Source of the DNA: Acidobacteriota bacterium | GTDB taxonomy: Bacteria > Acidobacteriota > Vicinamibacteria > Vicinamibacterales > UBA2999 | Direction of reading: 5' to 3' | Assembly (NCBI GenBank): GCA_021730945.1 | Contig: JAKFYH010000016.1 | Location: 124,001 to 188,000, forward strand | DNA length: 64,000 bases | Part shown: piece by piece, positions 22,087 to 31,508 of the stretch | Position numbering within the stretch: position 1 is the first letter of the stretch | Layout of the letters: each line of letters opens with the position of its first letter | Made by a program: the position numbers and the translations under genes | The notes under the pieces: generated by a model | Seen by the model: the letters and a program-made list of their open reading frames with translations, nothing else | Databases searched by the model: none | Told to the model about the DNA's origin: nothing

Positions 22087-23271
22087 TCAGTCGAGCACGT
22101 TCAGGATGCAGTGGGTGCCGCCGCCGACGATGTGGGCGAAGTCGCGAACGGGAATCGGCAGGTAGCCAGCCGCTTCGTAGGCGCGAAAGGCTGCCAGCGA
22201 CTTTCCCCTGAGGTCGTGGAGGGCCAGCGGTCCAGCCGGCGTGCCCTTCACCTCGCCAGGGAAAACCGGAAAAATGATCTTCCGGTCGCCGGTGATGGCA
22301 TCCACGAACGGGACGCCGTTGGCGGATGTGCGGAAATTCTCGACGTCCTCTTGCGTGTGGTCGATGGCCACCACTCGGTAGCCGAGCGACCTGAGCCGCG
22401 TACGCGTGGTCTCGAGCTGCCGCTGCTCGCGTGATGCCGGTCCGAGGATGCGATTGACCACCGCCAGGTTGTCGCCCAGCAAAATGAACGCCTGATCGAG
22501 GTGGAACAAGAACGGGCTCTGCGGTTCGCGGCCGATCACTTCCACGTCGGCGCCGCCGAAATCGGCGGCCACGATCCTGGCCACCGCCGCGCTGTCCAGC
22601 GACCGGCCCAGGCGTTTGTGGTTCTCGATCGTGAGCCGCACGTCGTTGAACCCGATGAACACCCGCATGCGGTCGCCGGCCCGGTCGAATGCGAGGTTGC
22701 CGCCTTCAAAGACGAAGCCGGCCTCGGTAAGGCGGCCGGCAAACACCTGGGCGGCGACGCGCCGGCGCGCTTGCGCCAGCTCACCGTTGTAGGCCGCTCC
22801 TCCCTCGATGGCCATCGGGATCAACAAGCGGTCGTCGCCGTCAAGGCTGACGGCTTCGCCCAGGTCCTGCGCCCACATGTCGACCGCGGCGTGGCGCCGA
22901 TCGACCACATGCACTCGGAAGGGGCGCCGGCCGGCGGCCGCCTTGATCTGACTCACCAGCGTGTCCTGGTGCACGTCTGTGACCGCGAGATCGATGGCCG
23001 TATAGCCCGGCAGCGCCGCGATCAGTTCGCTGTAGGTCTGTCGTGCGAACTGGAAGTGGCGGCCGGGGTCCGTGGCGGCGGCGCCGGCGGCACGGTATTG
23101 ATCCGGTATCGAGAGGTAGACGCGTGACAGCGTGCGTTCGTATTCGGGCCGAACCTGCACCACCCGTTCAACCCGGAGCGAGTTGTCCGCCGCCGGCTTG
23201 CCCTGGGTCCAAATCGCCAGAGCGACCACGGCGCCGGCCAGGGCCACGGTGGGTCGCGATGTGAGGGTCAT
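22087..23271 (-). CDS. Agmatine-deiminase-like (guanidino-modifying) enzyme, probably exported
   Basis: A 394-residue protein of the peptidylarginine/agmatine deiminase fold. Family marks are the active-site acidic region WAQDLGEAV, EGGNLAFD, the FHLDQAFIL strand with the catalytic His, and the nucleophile Cys near the C-terminus in GGGTHCILN. The N-terminus is hydrophobic (TVALAGAVVALAIW), which suggests a signal peptide or membrane anchor and is unusual for agmatine deiminase. I took the ATG at 23271 over a TTG at 23277. No polyamine genes are nearby, so the substrate (agmatine, arginine or peptidyl-arginine) is open. Confidence 0.75.
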   Translation of the reverse strand: MTLTSRPTVALAGAVVALAIWTQGKPAADNSLRVERVVQVRPEYERTLSRVYLSIPDQYRAAGAAATDPGRHFQFARQTYSELIAALPGYTAIDLAVTDVHQDTLVSQIKAAAGRRPFRVHVVDRRHAAVDMWAQDLGEAVSLDGDDRLLIPMAIEGGAAYNGELAQARRRVAAQVFAGRLTEAGFVFEGGNLAFDRAGDRMRVFIGFNDVRLTIENHKRLGRSLDSAAVARIVAADFGGADVEVIGREPQSPFLFHLDQAFILLGDNLAVVNRILGPASREQRQLETTRTRLRSLGYRVVAIDHTQEDVENFRTSANGVPFVDAITGDRKIIFPVFPGEVKGTPAGPLALHDLRGKSLAAFRAYEAAGYLPIPVRDFAHIVGGGTHCILNVLD

Positions 23272-23294
23272 TTTCAAAGCCGCCCGCCCGGCGG

Positions 23295-25130
23295 TCAGTG
23301 CTTCGTCGCGGCCAGCTCAGGAAGCCAGCGGCCGACCACGCCGCTGACCGACGCCAGCGTCACCGGCTTGGAGATGTAGTCGTCCATGCCGGCATCCAGG
23401 CACAGTTGCCGATCGGAGTCCATGGCGTTGGCGGTCATCGCGACGATTGGCGGCACCGCGGCGCCCAACTGCTTGATCCGGCGGGTGGCTTCAAGGCCGT
23501 CAACCACGGGCATCTGGCAGTCCATCAGGATCAGGTCGTAGGCGACCGCGTGAACGGCGGCCACCGCCTCCTCACCGTTCACGACCACGACCGTCCGGCA
23601 GCCGAGTTTTTCGAGCATGCGCACGGCTACCATCTGATTGACGCGATTGTCCTCGGCGACCAGAACCAGCGGACGGCGCGCGCCGGCGGTCTCCGGCTTG
23701 GCGACAGTCGGTGCCGACGTGGCCGACAATGCGCCGCCGAACAACGGGACCAGGCAGCGAAGCAGGTGCGCGCGGCGAATCGGCTTTGAGAGATAGCCGG
23801 CAAACCCCGCCTCGCGCGAGCGTTGCACGTCGCCCTCGCCGTCGCTGGAGGTGAGGAGCAACAGCGGGAGGTCCTTGGTCCGCGGATCGGCCTTGAGTTC
23901 GGCCGCCAGCATCCAGCCGTCGCGGCCGGGCATCAGCAGGTCCAGCAGCGCCACGTCACACTCGGCGTAGGCCAGATGAGCCAGTGCTTCGGCCGGCGTG
24001 TCGAACGCCGCTACCGTCATTCCCCATGACTGGAGCTGCCGCCTCAGGTAGTCGAGATTGGCCGGCGTATCGTCGACAATGACCGCCCGGCGGCCGCGCA
24101 GGACCTCGGGCGTCGCCACCGACGGTACAGCTTCGTGGGGAAGGTTGGCGGTAAAGGAGAACACGCTGCCGACGCCGGCCTCGCTCTTCACCTCGAGGGT
24201 GCCTTTCATCAGCGTCACCAGCCGTCGGCAGATGGCCAGGCCCAACCCGGTTCCGCCGTACTTGCGGGTGGTCGAACTGTCGGCTTGCGTGAACGCGGTG
24301 AACAGGTTGGGCAGCACCTCCGCGGGAATGCCGATGCCGGTATCGGAGACGGCGAACTGAAGCATGCTGGCGCTGCCCGTCACCGGCGTGACTCGCACCA
24401 CCACCTCGCCCGAGTCGGTGAACTTGATTGCATTGCTCAGCAGGTTGAGCAGCACCTGGCGCAGGCGGCCCGGATCGCCCTGCACCCACTCCGGCACTTC
24501 AGGTTCGACGTCGGCCACCAGTTCAAGGCCCTTGGAAGACGACTGGTCCGACACCACGTCGAGCGTGTCTTCGAGCAGATCCTTGAGATTGAGCGGAATC
24601 AGTTCGAGGTCCAGTTTGCCGGCTTCGATCTTCGAGAAATCGAGGATGTCGTTGATGATGGCGAGCAAGGCATCGCCCGAACGGTGGATGGTGGTGGCGA
24701 GGTCGCGCTGCTCCTCGGTCAAGGCGGTGTCCATGAGCAGCTCGGTCATGCCGATCACGCCGTTCATGGGCGTCCGAATCTCATGACTCATGTTGGCCAG
24801 GAATTCCGACTTGGCGCGATCGGCCGATTCAGCCCGCGCCCGCGCCGCCTCGAGTTCCGCGGTACGGGCGGCCACGCGTTGCTCGAGCTCGGCGTTGAGC
24901 ACGAGGACCTGGCCCTGGAAGTGGCCGCCGATCGCGGCGAAGCCGCCGAGAAACAACGGCGCGGTATCAATCACCCAGTGCAGCGGATTGGACTGGATCG
25001 TCAGCGCCGAGGCGAACGTCAGCGGCAGGCCTTGAAGCATCAAGTCGAGCAGGGTCGCGAACACCGGGAAACCCGCGCCGAACAATGCGCCGGCGATGGC
25101 GTAACGACGAGTAACCTGCTCGCGCACCAC
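23295..25130 (-). CDS. Hybrid sensor histidine kinase with two receiver domains
   Basis: A 611-residue membrane kinase. Two hydrophobic segments (about residues 10-65) are followed by a coiled coil and the phospho-acceptor helix ([18 protein letters not shown]). The ATPase domain has [17 protein letters not shown] and GTGLGLAIC. Two receivers follow: the first has [13 protein letters not shown] and YLSKPIRR, and the second has [21 protein letters not shown] and YISKPV. The start is a GTG at 25130, one base after the stop of the preceding gene, so the two are probably co-transcribed. There is no HPt domain, so an external phosphotransfer partner is expected. Confidence 0.93.
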   Translation of the reverse strand: MVREQVTRRYAIAGALFGAGFPVFATLLDLMLQGLPLTFASALTIQSNPLHWVIDTAPLFLGGFAAIGGHFQGQVLVLNAELEQRVAARTAELEAARARAESADRAKSEFLANMSHEIRTPMNGVIGMTELLMDTALTEEQRDLATTIHRSGDALLAIINDILDFSKIEAGKLDLELIPLNLKDLLEDTLDVVSDQSSSKGLELVADVEPEVPEWVQGDPGRLRQVLLNLLSNAIKFTDSGEVVVRVTPVTGSASMLQFAVSDTGIGIPAEVLPNLFTAFTQADSSTTRKYGGTGLGLAICRRLVTLMKGTLEVKSEAGVGSVFSFTANLPHEAVPSVATPEVLRGRRAVIVDDTPANLDYLRRQLQSWGMTVAAFDTPAEALAHLAYAECDVALLDLLMPGRDGWMLAAELKADPRTKDLPLLLLTSSDGEGDVQRSREAGFAGYLSKPIRRAHLLRCLVPLFGGALSATSAPTVAKPETAGARRPLVLVAEDNRVNQMVAVRMLEKLGCRTVVVVNGEEAVAAVHAVAYDLILMDCQMPVVDGLEATRRIKQLGAAVPPIVAMTANAMDSDRQLCLDAGMDDYISKPVTLASVSGVVGRWLPELAATKH

Positions 25131-25131
25131 G

Positions 25132-26256
25132 CTATAGCTCGCCTAGCCACGCTCGCGCGAGCTTGACGGCTGCTGCAGTGGGCGCCTCGCCGGCACGGAA
25201 GCAGGCCTTCCAGAGCGCGCCCTGCTTCTCGTCCGCGGCGTTCACAAACCGCGTCTGGCCGCCCTTCTCCACCGTCGGGGCATTGAAGTTCACCTTGGCG
25301 GCGACGGCCACGAACGTCGTGAGCTGCTGCTTCAGTTGCCCCTTCAGGTTGTAGCGATCGTAGGCGACCTGTTCCTTCTCCTGAGTCACACGCTGGTGGA
25401 TGGCGTACACGGCTTCCTCGGTGTCGGGACCGCCGTTGTCGATCGACTTGAGCACGGCGTAGCCGCGCAGGAACTTTTCGTCGTTGGCGGCCAGGCCTTC
25501 GAGCGGTTGCGCCCTGGTGACCAGCTTCTGGAACTTGGCCCGATCGCGCTGCTTGGGGTTAGCGGCCTGCTTCTTCCAGTCGTCCAGCTCCTGCGCAAAT
25601 TCAGTCTTCAGGTAATCCGGTGGTACCGATCGGACCCGGTCCACACCGAGCGCGACGACCTCGCGGGCCTGGATCGCCTCGACCGCCTTCAGATCGTTCC
25701 TCGCCAACGCGTCTTCCATGCCGACCACGCCCTTGAGGCCATGGTCGGCCGCCTGATGCTCGCCCTGTATGTACTTGTCGTGCTCGGCCAGGAACGCCGC
25801 TGACATGACCGTTGCCCTGAGGGCGGCTCCGACCGTTTCGACCAGTGCCACCTGGGCCGCATCGCCGAGTGCGTAGGCGGCCGCGACCGCGGCGCGCGGG
25901 ATGTAGGGCAGCTGGTCCCAATCGCCGTTGGGCCGCAGGTTGACGCGGCCGCGGACCACCTGCTCGGCGGACTGGCGCACCGGCAACTCGCTCGGATCGA
26001 GTGCCGACCCTGACTTGCGTTCGGCGGGCCGGGCTGCCGGTTTGTCGGCCACCGCCGGCGCCGCCGCTGGTGCGGGAGTGGCCGGCGTCTCGGACTCGGG
26101 CGCCGCTGGCGCCGGCGTCGGGGCCGGTTCCGGCTTCTTTCCCAGAATCTCGCCGGCCCTCTTCTTCAGGTTGCGTGGAAACTGGGCGTCAACCGAAGTC
26201 GACGCCGAGGTCACCATCACCGCGAGGGCCAAACCCAATGCCAGTTGCCGCTTCAT
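25132..26256 (-). CDS. Secreted protein of unknown function with Pro/Ala linker
   Basis: A 374-residue protein I do not recognise. It has a signal peptide ([20 protein letters not shown]), a Pro/Ala/Glu-rich disordered linker (about residues 40-80) and a largely helical C-terminal half rich in Lys, Gln and Ala ([31 protein letters not shown]). A DUF-like periplasmic helical domain is likely. It precedes the hybrid kinase with a one-base gap and may supply its input, which is inference from position only. The Shine-Dalgarno is moderate (GGAAGGGAA). Confidence 0.75.
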   Translation of the reverse strand: MKRQLALGLALAVMVTSASTSVDAQFPRNLKKRAGEILGKKPEPAPTPAPAAPESETPATPAPAAAPAVADKPAARPAERKSGSALDPSELPVRQSAEQVVRGRVNLRPNGDWDQLPYIPRAAVAAAYALGDAAQVALVETVGAALRATVMSAAFLAEHDKYIQGEHQAADHGLKGVVGMEDALARNDLKAVEAIQAREVVALGVDRVRSVPPDYLKTEFAQELDDWKKQAANPKQRDRAKFQKLVTRAQPLEGLAANDEKFLRGYAVLKSIDNGGPDTEEAVYAIHQRVTQEKEQVAYDRYNLKGQLKQQLTTFVAVAAKVNFNAPTVEKGGQTRFVNAADEKQGALWKACFRAGEAPTAAAVKLARAWLGEL

Positions 26257-26358
26257 GAGGATTCCCTTCCAAGGACGAAGCGGCCTGCAGCCGCTCCCAT
26301 GCAGTCGAGTATGACAGCAACGGGCCCACCCGCATCGCGGATCCCGGACCTTCTGTCT

Positions 26359-27912
26359 TCACACCACCCTGAAGTTTCGCATCATGCCCATGTCCTCGTG
26401 CTCGAGGATGTGGCAGTGGTACAGGTAAAGCCCAGGGTAATTAGAGAAGGTCACCTGCACGCGCACGGTCTCGCCAGGCAGCACCAGCACCGTGTCCCGC
26501 CACCCCGCGTCGGCGAGTCCGGCGCGCAAAGCGTTGGTGGCCTGCCCACCCGACCGCCCGAGCACCCGAAACTGGCGGCCGTGCATGTGAATGGGATGCG
26601 CGGCCTGCATCCCCATGCCGTTGGCCAGGTTCATGAACTCCCAGATGTATGTCGATCCCGCCGCAACCGTTTCGTCCGGCGCCACCTGGTTCATCTCGAA
26701 GGTGCGGCCGCCGAGCAGCCACTGCATCTGCTGAAAGACCAGCGGAACCTGGCGAGTGCGGGCGCCGGCGCCCGACGACCAGGAGGCGTCAAACCTCGAC
26801 AGGCGGTCGGGAACCCTGAACCGGACGCCGGCCCCCGCGCGCGTGCGCAGCGTCATCACTCGCAGCGGCGCGCCGTTGGCCGCGCTCGCGCTGGCGCCAC
26901 CGCCCATCATGCGGCCCATGCCCCGCCCCATCCCCATCATGCCGACCACGCCGGCATCGGCCTCGGGAAACGCCAGGCTCTCGAAATGCAGGTCGGTGCC
27001 GGCGGCGATGCCGGTCAGATCGATCAGGAGGTCGGCGCGCTGGCCCGGCGCCAGGGTCAGCACCGTCTGACGGACGGGACTCTCAAACAGCCCGCCGTCT
27101 CCGCCAATCATGGTCATCGGCAGGTCGCGGCTCCATGCCAGCTTGTAGATGCGCGCGTTGGACCCGTTCAGCAACCGCATCCGGTGCCACCCGGCGGCCA
27201 CCTCGATCGTCGGCTGCGGCCGGCCGCTCACCAGCACGCGGTCGCCCAGGAAGCCGTTCATCATCTCCATCATGTTGTCGCCGCGGAACACCAGCTGGTT
27301 GCCGGTATCGAACTGGCGATCCTGCAGCACGCATAGATGTTCGGCGTCGCCGCCGGGCAGGCCCAGCCCCTCTTCCTCGGCATCGCGCACGATCAGCAGT
27401 CCCGCCAGTCCCTGATACACCTGCGCGCTCGTGCGCATGTGCGGGTGCGGGTGATACCAGTAGGTGCCGGCGCGATTGATGACCTCGAACTCGTAAACGT
27501 AGTCGCGGCCGCCGGCGATGGCGTGGATGGGGTGGCCATCGGCCGCTTCCGGCACGTCGAGGCCATGCCAGTGGACGACCGAGTCTTCCGCCAGCCGATT
27601 CGCGAACCGTACTCGCACCTTCTGGCCGCGCCGCAGGTTGATGACCGGCCCCAGGTACGACCCGGGCAGCCCCTGCAGCGTGCCGGCTGGACCCTTGATC
27701 AACTCCCCGGTGAAACGCCATACCCTCGTCGGTGCACCCGGAAAGATGGCGGCCTCGCCGGCCGCGGCGGTCAACGTGAACTCCACGTCAGGCACGAAGC
27801 CGGGCGTCGCGGACTGGCGCGCCGCCGCCCCCGCGTCGGGCGCGTTGGCACAGCCGGCGGCCCCGGCAAGGGCAGAAAGACTCAAAAGGCGAATCGCGTC
27901 ACGACGTTGCAT
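26359..27912 (-). CDS. Multicopper oxidase (CueO-like)
   Basis: A 517-residue oxidase with an N-terminal signal of Tat/lipoprotein type (MQRRDAIRLLSLSALAGAAGC). All four copper motifs are present: HWHG (VVHWHGLDVP), WYHPHPHMRT, HPIHMHGRQF and YHCHILEHEDMGMM. This gives the T1 and T2/T3 ligands. A Met-rich insert (MMGMGRGMGRMMGGG) resembles the cuprous-oxidase loop of CueO and supports a role in copper(I) oxidation and detoxification. It is divergent from a PAS kinase gene at 28140. Confidence 0.92.
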   Translation of the reverse strand: MQRRDAIRLLSLSALAGAAGCANAPDAGAAARQSATPGFVPDVEFTLTAAAGEAAIFPGAPTRVWRFTGELIKGPAGTLQGLPGSYLGPVINLRRGQKVRVRFANRLAEDSVVHWHGLDVPEAADGHPIHAIAGGRDYVYEFEVINRAGTYWYHPHPHMRTSAQVYQGLAGLLIVRDAEEEGLGLPGGDAEHLCVLQDRQFDTGNQLVFRGDNMMEMMNGFLGDRVLVSGRPQPTIEVAAGWHRMRLLNGSNARIYKLAWSRDLPMTMIGGDGGLFESPVRQTVLTLAPGQRADLLIDLTGIAAGTDLHFESLAFPEADAGVVGMMGMGRGMGRMMGGGASASAANGAPLRVMTLRTRAGAGVRFRVPDRLSRFDASWSSGAGARTRQVPLVFQQMQWLLGGRTFEMNQVAPDETVAAGSTYIWEFMNLANGMGMQAAHPIHMHGRQFRVLGRSGGQATNALRAGLADAGWRDTVLVLPGETVRVQVTFSNYPGLYLYHCHILEHEDMGMMRNFRVV

Positions 27913-28139
27913 GGGTTGGGTAATGCAAGCTTCTGTCCAAACTCATCGCCCCGGAAGGGTGGATTCTTCGATTGAGGTGACGACCGGATTTTCGCCGCAA
28001 CTGGGGAAAATGCCCCGCGGCGGGCTGTGGGATATCCAACACCGCACACTTGAGCCGAGTTCGCATGGCACAAAATTCCGGGCGAATCGGTGCCGATTTG
28101 GTTCGGGAGGGTTGGCTTACCGAATGCAGTTGGAAGGGC

Positions 28140-29339
28140 ATGCCGCCAACCCTTACCTTCTTCGATACCCCCGGCAGAGACTCGGCGGCCAGCATAGTCG
28201 GCCAAGCCGCCGGAGTGGCGCGCGGCGCCTTGCCGATTCTCGACGGCTTGCCGGAACCAACCTTACTCCTGAACGAACACCGGCAGATCGTGGTGGCCAA
28301 TCGCGCCGCTTCGCAACTGGCCGCCAAGCTTGGCGGGTCGGGCGAGGTTGCGGGCCTTCGGATCGGCGAGGCCCTGGGCTGCGTCAACGTGGAGAACGGC
28401 CCTGATGGTTGCGGCACGACGCCGCAGTGCCCCCACTGTGGCGCAGGCCGGGCCAATCGGGCCTTTGGCCTCAAGCCGGCCGAATACGAGGGCGAGTTCC
28501 GCCTGCGATCATCGCGCGACGGCATCGAGGCGGCCCAGACGTTTCACGTGCACCTTGCGCCGTTGCAGATGAACGGGTCATCGCTGCGGCTGATGACACT
28601 GGCAGATATCACGGCGGAGAAGAGCCGCGAGATCCTGGGCCAGATCTTCTTTCACGACGTGCTGAATACCGCGCAGGCCGTCAAGGGCGCAGCGCAACTC
28701 ATTCCCGGCATGGACGATCCGGAAGCATTGAACGAGCTTGCCCACACCGTCAGCACGAGCTCGGCGGCGTTGGTGGCCGAAATCGAAGCCCAGCGCGACC
28801 TGCTCCGGGCCGAGGCCGGGGACCTATCGGTGCACCGCGAAGAGGTCAAGGTTGGGACAATGGTCCGGGATATCGCCGCGCTGTACCGGCGCAGTCGCTT
28901 CGGTGTGGATCGCCACATCGACGTGCTCGGCGCCCCCGCGGATGACTCGGTGGTGACCTCGGCCGTCCACCTGTCGCGATCGATCGGCAACCTGGTGAAG
29001 AATGCACTCGAGGCCTCGGCCGCCGGCCAACGCGTGACCTTGCGTGTCATGGAAGACGAGGGAAGGGTTCGGGTTGATGTCCACAATGCCGCGGTGATGC
29101 CGGCGCCAGTCCAGGCGCAGGTGTTTCAGCGGTTCTTCAGTACCAAGGCGAGCTCCGGGCGCGGCATGGGCACCTATAGCGTGCGCCTGCTCGTCACCCA
29201 GTCATTGGGCGGCACGGTCACCTTCACGTCAATTCCTGGACAGGGAACGACATTCACGATTCTGCTGCCGCGCGGTTATGTGTCCCGTTCTAGCGTTGAC
29301 ACTCCGGGCAGTAATAGGTCGATCGCGCCGCCTGCGTAA
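28140..29339 (+). CDS. PAS sensor histidine kinase with Cys-rich PAS insert
   Basis: A 399-residue soluble kinase. The PAS region (about residues 35-185) starts at LPEPTLLLNEHRQIVVANRA and contains four closely spaced Cys around GCGTTPQCPHCGAGR plus one just before (GCVNVE), a pattern that could bind metal or sense redox. The phospho-acceptor region is IFFHDVLNTAQAVKG, an unusual HisKA form. The ATPase has NLVKNALEAS and GRGMGTYSVRLL, and the usual G1 DxGxG is replaced by HNAAVMP, as in this subgroup. I placed the start at ATG 28140; an in-frame ATG at 28065 is possible. The C-terminal 17 residues overlap mutM on the other strand. Confidence 0.8.
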   Translation: MPPTLTFFDTPGRDSAASIVGQAAGVARGALPILDGLPEPTLLLNEHRQIVVANRAASQLAAKLGGSGEVAGLRIGEALGCVNVENGPDGCGTTPQCPHCGAGRANRAFGLKPAEYEGEFRLRSSRDGIEAAQTFHVHLAPLQMNGSSLRLMTLADITAEKSREILGQIFFHDVLNTAQAVKGAAQLIPGMDDPEALNELAHTVSTSSAALVAEIEAQRDLLRAEAGDLSVHREEVKVGTMVRDIAALYRRSRFGVDRHIDVLGAPADDSVVTSAVHLSRSIGNLVKNALEASAAGQRVTLRVMEDEGRVRVDVHNAAVMPAPVQAQVFQRFFSTKASSGRGMGTYSVRLLVTQSLGGTVTFTSIPGQGTTFTILLPRGYVSRSSVDTPGSNRSIAPPA

Positions 29340-30108
29340 TCTTCTTGATCTTGCCCGTGCATCCCTTGCGCAGGCACGCCAGGTGCTCGCGCTCGTACAC
29401 GCGAAATCGGCCGGCGCGATACGGCGACTCGGCGCGGCTTACGGCCTTGGTCAACACCGACTTGATCGAGGAGGCGAGCAGCACCGCGCCCTTGGCCGGT
29501 GACCCGGCCGAGGTGGCCAGGATCGAGGCCGGCCGCATCGGCGAGATGTGTGCAGCGTGAAGGGCCTCGCTTGCGTAAATGTTTCCCAGCCCGGCCACCA
29601 CGCCCTGATCGAGCAGGGCGGCCTTGATCGAGGTCTTCTTGCCGCGGCATCGGCCGGCCAGCGTGGCGGCGTTGAACCCGGCCGACAGCGGTTCCGGCCC
29701 CATGGCCTTCAGCGCCGGATAGTCATCGACCCCGCCGGGCCTGGCCAGGTCCATCAGGCCAAAGCGCCGCGGATCGTTGTAGGTCACCGATTGCCCTGAT
29801 GACATGACAAACACCACGTGGTCGTGGGCATCGGCCTCGCGCGTGCGGTCGCCAATGGCGGCGACGTGAAACCAGCCCGACATGCCAAGATGCATGACCA
29901 GCGTTTCGCCGCTCGACAGCGACACCAGCAGGAACTTGCCGCGGCGGGTGACCGCCTTGACCGTGGCGCCGCGCAGCCGCTCGACGAATCGATCGGGAAA
30001 GGCGATGCGAAGATTGGGTCGATTGACGATCACGCGCCGGAAGCGCGCGCCGAGCATGGCCGGCTCGAGCAGCCGGCGGACGGTTTCAACTTCTGGCAGT
30101 TCAGGCAC
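29290..30108 (-). CDS. mutM: Formamidopyrimidine-DNA glycosylase (Fpg/MutM)
   Basis: A 272-residue bifunctional glycosylase/AP lyase that removes 8-oxoguanine and formamidopyrimidines. It starts with the catalytic PELPEVETVRR (Pro at position 2 is the nucleophile, Glu at 3). It contains the conserved Lys in TRRGKFLLV, the H2TH region around DQGVVAGLGNIYASEAL, and a complete C-terminal zinc finger (CLRKGC...YYCPECQR). The start is GTG at 30108. The last 50 bases overlap the convergent PAS kinase gene. Confidence 0.96.
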   Translation of the reverse strand: MPELPEVETVRRLLEPAMLGARFRRVIVNRPNLRIAFPDRFVERLRGATVKAVTRRGKFLLVSLSSGETLVMHLGMSGWFHVAAIGDRTREADAHDHVVFVMSSGQSVTYNDPRRFGLMDLARPGGVDDYPALKAMGPEPLSAGFNAATLAGRCRGKKTSIKAALLDQGVVAGLGNIYASEALHAAHISPMRPASILATSAGSPAKGAVLLASSIKSVLTKAVSRAESPYRAGRFRVYEREHLACLRKGCTGKIKKITQAARSTYYCPECQR

Positions 30109-30141
30109 AAGCCGATTCTATTGCGGGCATGCCCGGGCCGG

Positions 30142-30185
30142 GCCGCAGATGACGCGATGGCGCCGATGACGCAGAGGTCGCAGAC
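30142..30185. repeat. Degenerate CAGATGAC-type repeat
   Basis: The sequence contains CCGCAGATGACGCGATGG followed by CCGATGACGCAGAGG, matching the reverse complement of the repeat at 12210-12240 over much of its length. It sits between mutM and the proline-rich gene. It is a weaker copy than those in and after gltD. Confidence 0.5.
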
Positions 30186-30258
30186 GCGCCAACCGAAATG
30201 CGGCACAATGGCCGTATCCCGTCGGTCTGCGATGCCACCTGACGGCGGGGACGCCACC

Positions 30259-30834
30259 ATGCGATTGTTCGCGGTGCTTCTGATTCTGATTGCAATGCCG
30301 CTGTCGGCGAGTGCCCAGCATCAGCAGCGATCCGACCGTTCACCGACCGGTCCCGGCGCAATCGGCTTGCCGCTGCCGGCCATCGGCCTGCCCACGCCCA
30401 TTCCATACCAGAAACCGTGGGAGTGGACCGTGCCGCCGCCGGCGTGGGAGCGGCCGCAGCCGCCCGCATGGGACCGACAGGCACCACCAGCATGGGAGCG
30501 CGGTCACGCCGCGCGCCCGGTCCAGCCGGCGCCGTATCCGCGTGGCCATCAGCGAAACGCCGGTGTGATCTACGTGATGCAGCCCTATCCGGTCTACGAG
30601 CCGTATCCGGTCGTGATCACCGTCGTGTCGCCGGTGGCGGAACCACCGCCCGCGCCACCGGCGGCAGCCGTCGAGCCAGAACCGCCACCGCCGCTACCAT
30701 CGGTCGTCGTGCCGATCGGCAGCCGGACCCTGTATGTGATCCCTGGTTGCTACCTGGGCAACGTCCCGCCTGACGCGGCGCGGCTGCCCGCGCGGTGCGA
30801 TATCACCTTGCTCAAGGTCTTCCCGCCGCCGTAG
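30259..30834 (+). CDS. Proline-rich secreted protein of unknown function
   Basis: A 191-residue exported protein: signal peptide MRLFAVLLILIAMPLSASA, then a mature part made mostly of Pro-Trp-Glu-Arg repeats (PPPAWERPQPPAWDRQAPP), aromatic Pro/Tyr stretches (YPVYEPYPVV) and Pro-rich linkers. The C-terminal 50 residues look folded (RTLYVIPGCYLGNVPP, ARCDITLLKVF) and contain two Cys that could form a disulfide. I do not recognise the family. It is likely a cell-envelope protein. It shares its direction with the next small gene but is separated from it by 117 bases. Confidence 0.7.
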   Translation: MRLFAVLLILIAMPLSASAQHQQRSDRSPTGPGAIGLPLPAIGLPTPIPYQKPWEWTVPPPAWERPQPPAWDRQAPPAWERGHAARPVQPAPYPRGHQRNAGVIYVMQPYPVYEPYPVVITVVSPVAEPPPAPPAAAVEPEPPPPLPSVVVPIGSRTLYVIPGCYLGNVPPDAARLPARCDITLLKVFPPP

Positions 30835-30951
30835 CGCAACCCACGGATCGTTGAAGCGCCCGCGCCGCCACGGGCCGCCCGTCAGCACCAAAACTGTCAG
30901 GCCCCAGTAATCCACGGCCTCCCTACCGCCGATAGTGGTGGCAGCCGCGAA

Positions 30952-31458
30952 ATGCCAACATCACGCGAGATCGCGCAACCACGTGCAGCAATGACGACCG
31001 AGGGCCGGCTCGAATGGCAGTCTGAACTCGACTCCGCCATGTCTGACCTTGATTCCCGGCTGTCGCACCCGCGCCGGCGCGCGAGTGACGTGGGGCCGCA
31101 GCCGTCGTTACCGCAGCTCGGCCAGGTCGAGATTACGAGTGAGCTGCTCGACGAGATTGGGTGGCGCGTGGCCCAACAGTTGCGCCGGTCGCACATGGCG
31201 CCGCCCGCCCCCGCAGGCGAGGCCGCTCCGCCCGCCGTCGTTGCCGCACCCGTTGTCGCCGCACCCGTTGTCGTCCCGGCGCCGCCCGCCCTGCCGGACG
31301 GCGTGGCCATGGTGATTCGCCTGCGGCAGCCGCTGTTCACCTTCTCGTGGAGATTCTGGCGGCGCCACCACAAGCGGCGGTCATTCATCTCGCTGTCGGA
31401 CACTCGCGGGCGCGAGGGCTGCGACCCGGGCAACCTGAAGGCCCACCCACCGCAGTAA
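30952..31458 (+). CDS. Conserved hypothetical protein with Ala/Pro/Val linker
   Basis: A 168-residue protein without signal or clear family. A helix EITSELLDEIGWRVAQQLRR (about residues 61-80) resembles short conserved motifs seen in several bacterial hypothetical proteins. It is followed by a repetitive linker (VVAAPVVAAPVVV, from a short tandem DNA repeat near 31240-31275) and a basic aromatic segment (FTFSWRFWRRHHKRRS). An alternative ATG lies at 30991. The repeat linker and lack of homology I can name make this moderately uncertain as a gene. Confidence 0.5.
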   Translation: MPTSREIAQPRAAMTTEGRLEWQSELDSAMSDLDSRLSHPRRRASDVGPQPSLPQLGQVEITSELLDEIGWRVAQQLRRSHMAPPAPAGEAAPPAVVAAPVVAAPVVVPAPPALPDGVAMVIRLRQPLFTFSWRFWRRHHKRRSFISLSDTRGREGCDPGNLKAHPPQ

Positions 31459-31508
31459 GAGGAGACAAGGAGATAAAGAGAAAACTCTTTAATTCTTCAT
31501 CTCCCGTC
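31457..31508. repeat. GA-rich palindromic repeat (copy 1)
   Basis: A purine-rich left arm GGAGACAAGGAGATAAAGAG meets AAAACTCTTT and a pyrimidine-rich right arm TTCTTCATCTCC, giving a perfect AAAGAG/CTCTTT inner stem and a looser outer stem. A similar arrangement occurs at 47703-47788. It lies at the 3' end of the amidase gene and may also act as a transcription stop. Confidence 0.5.
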
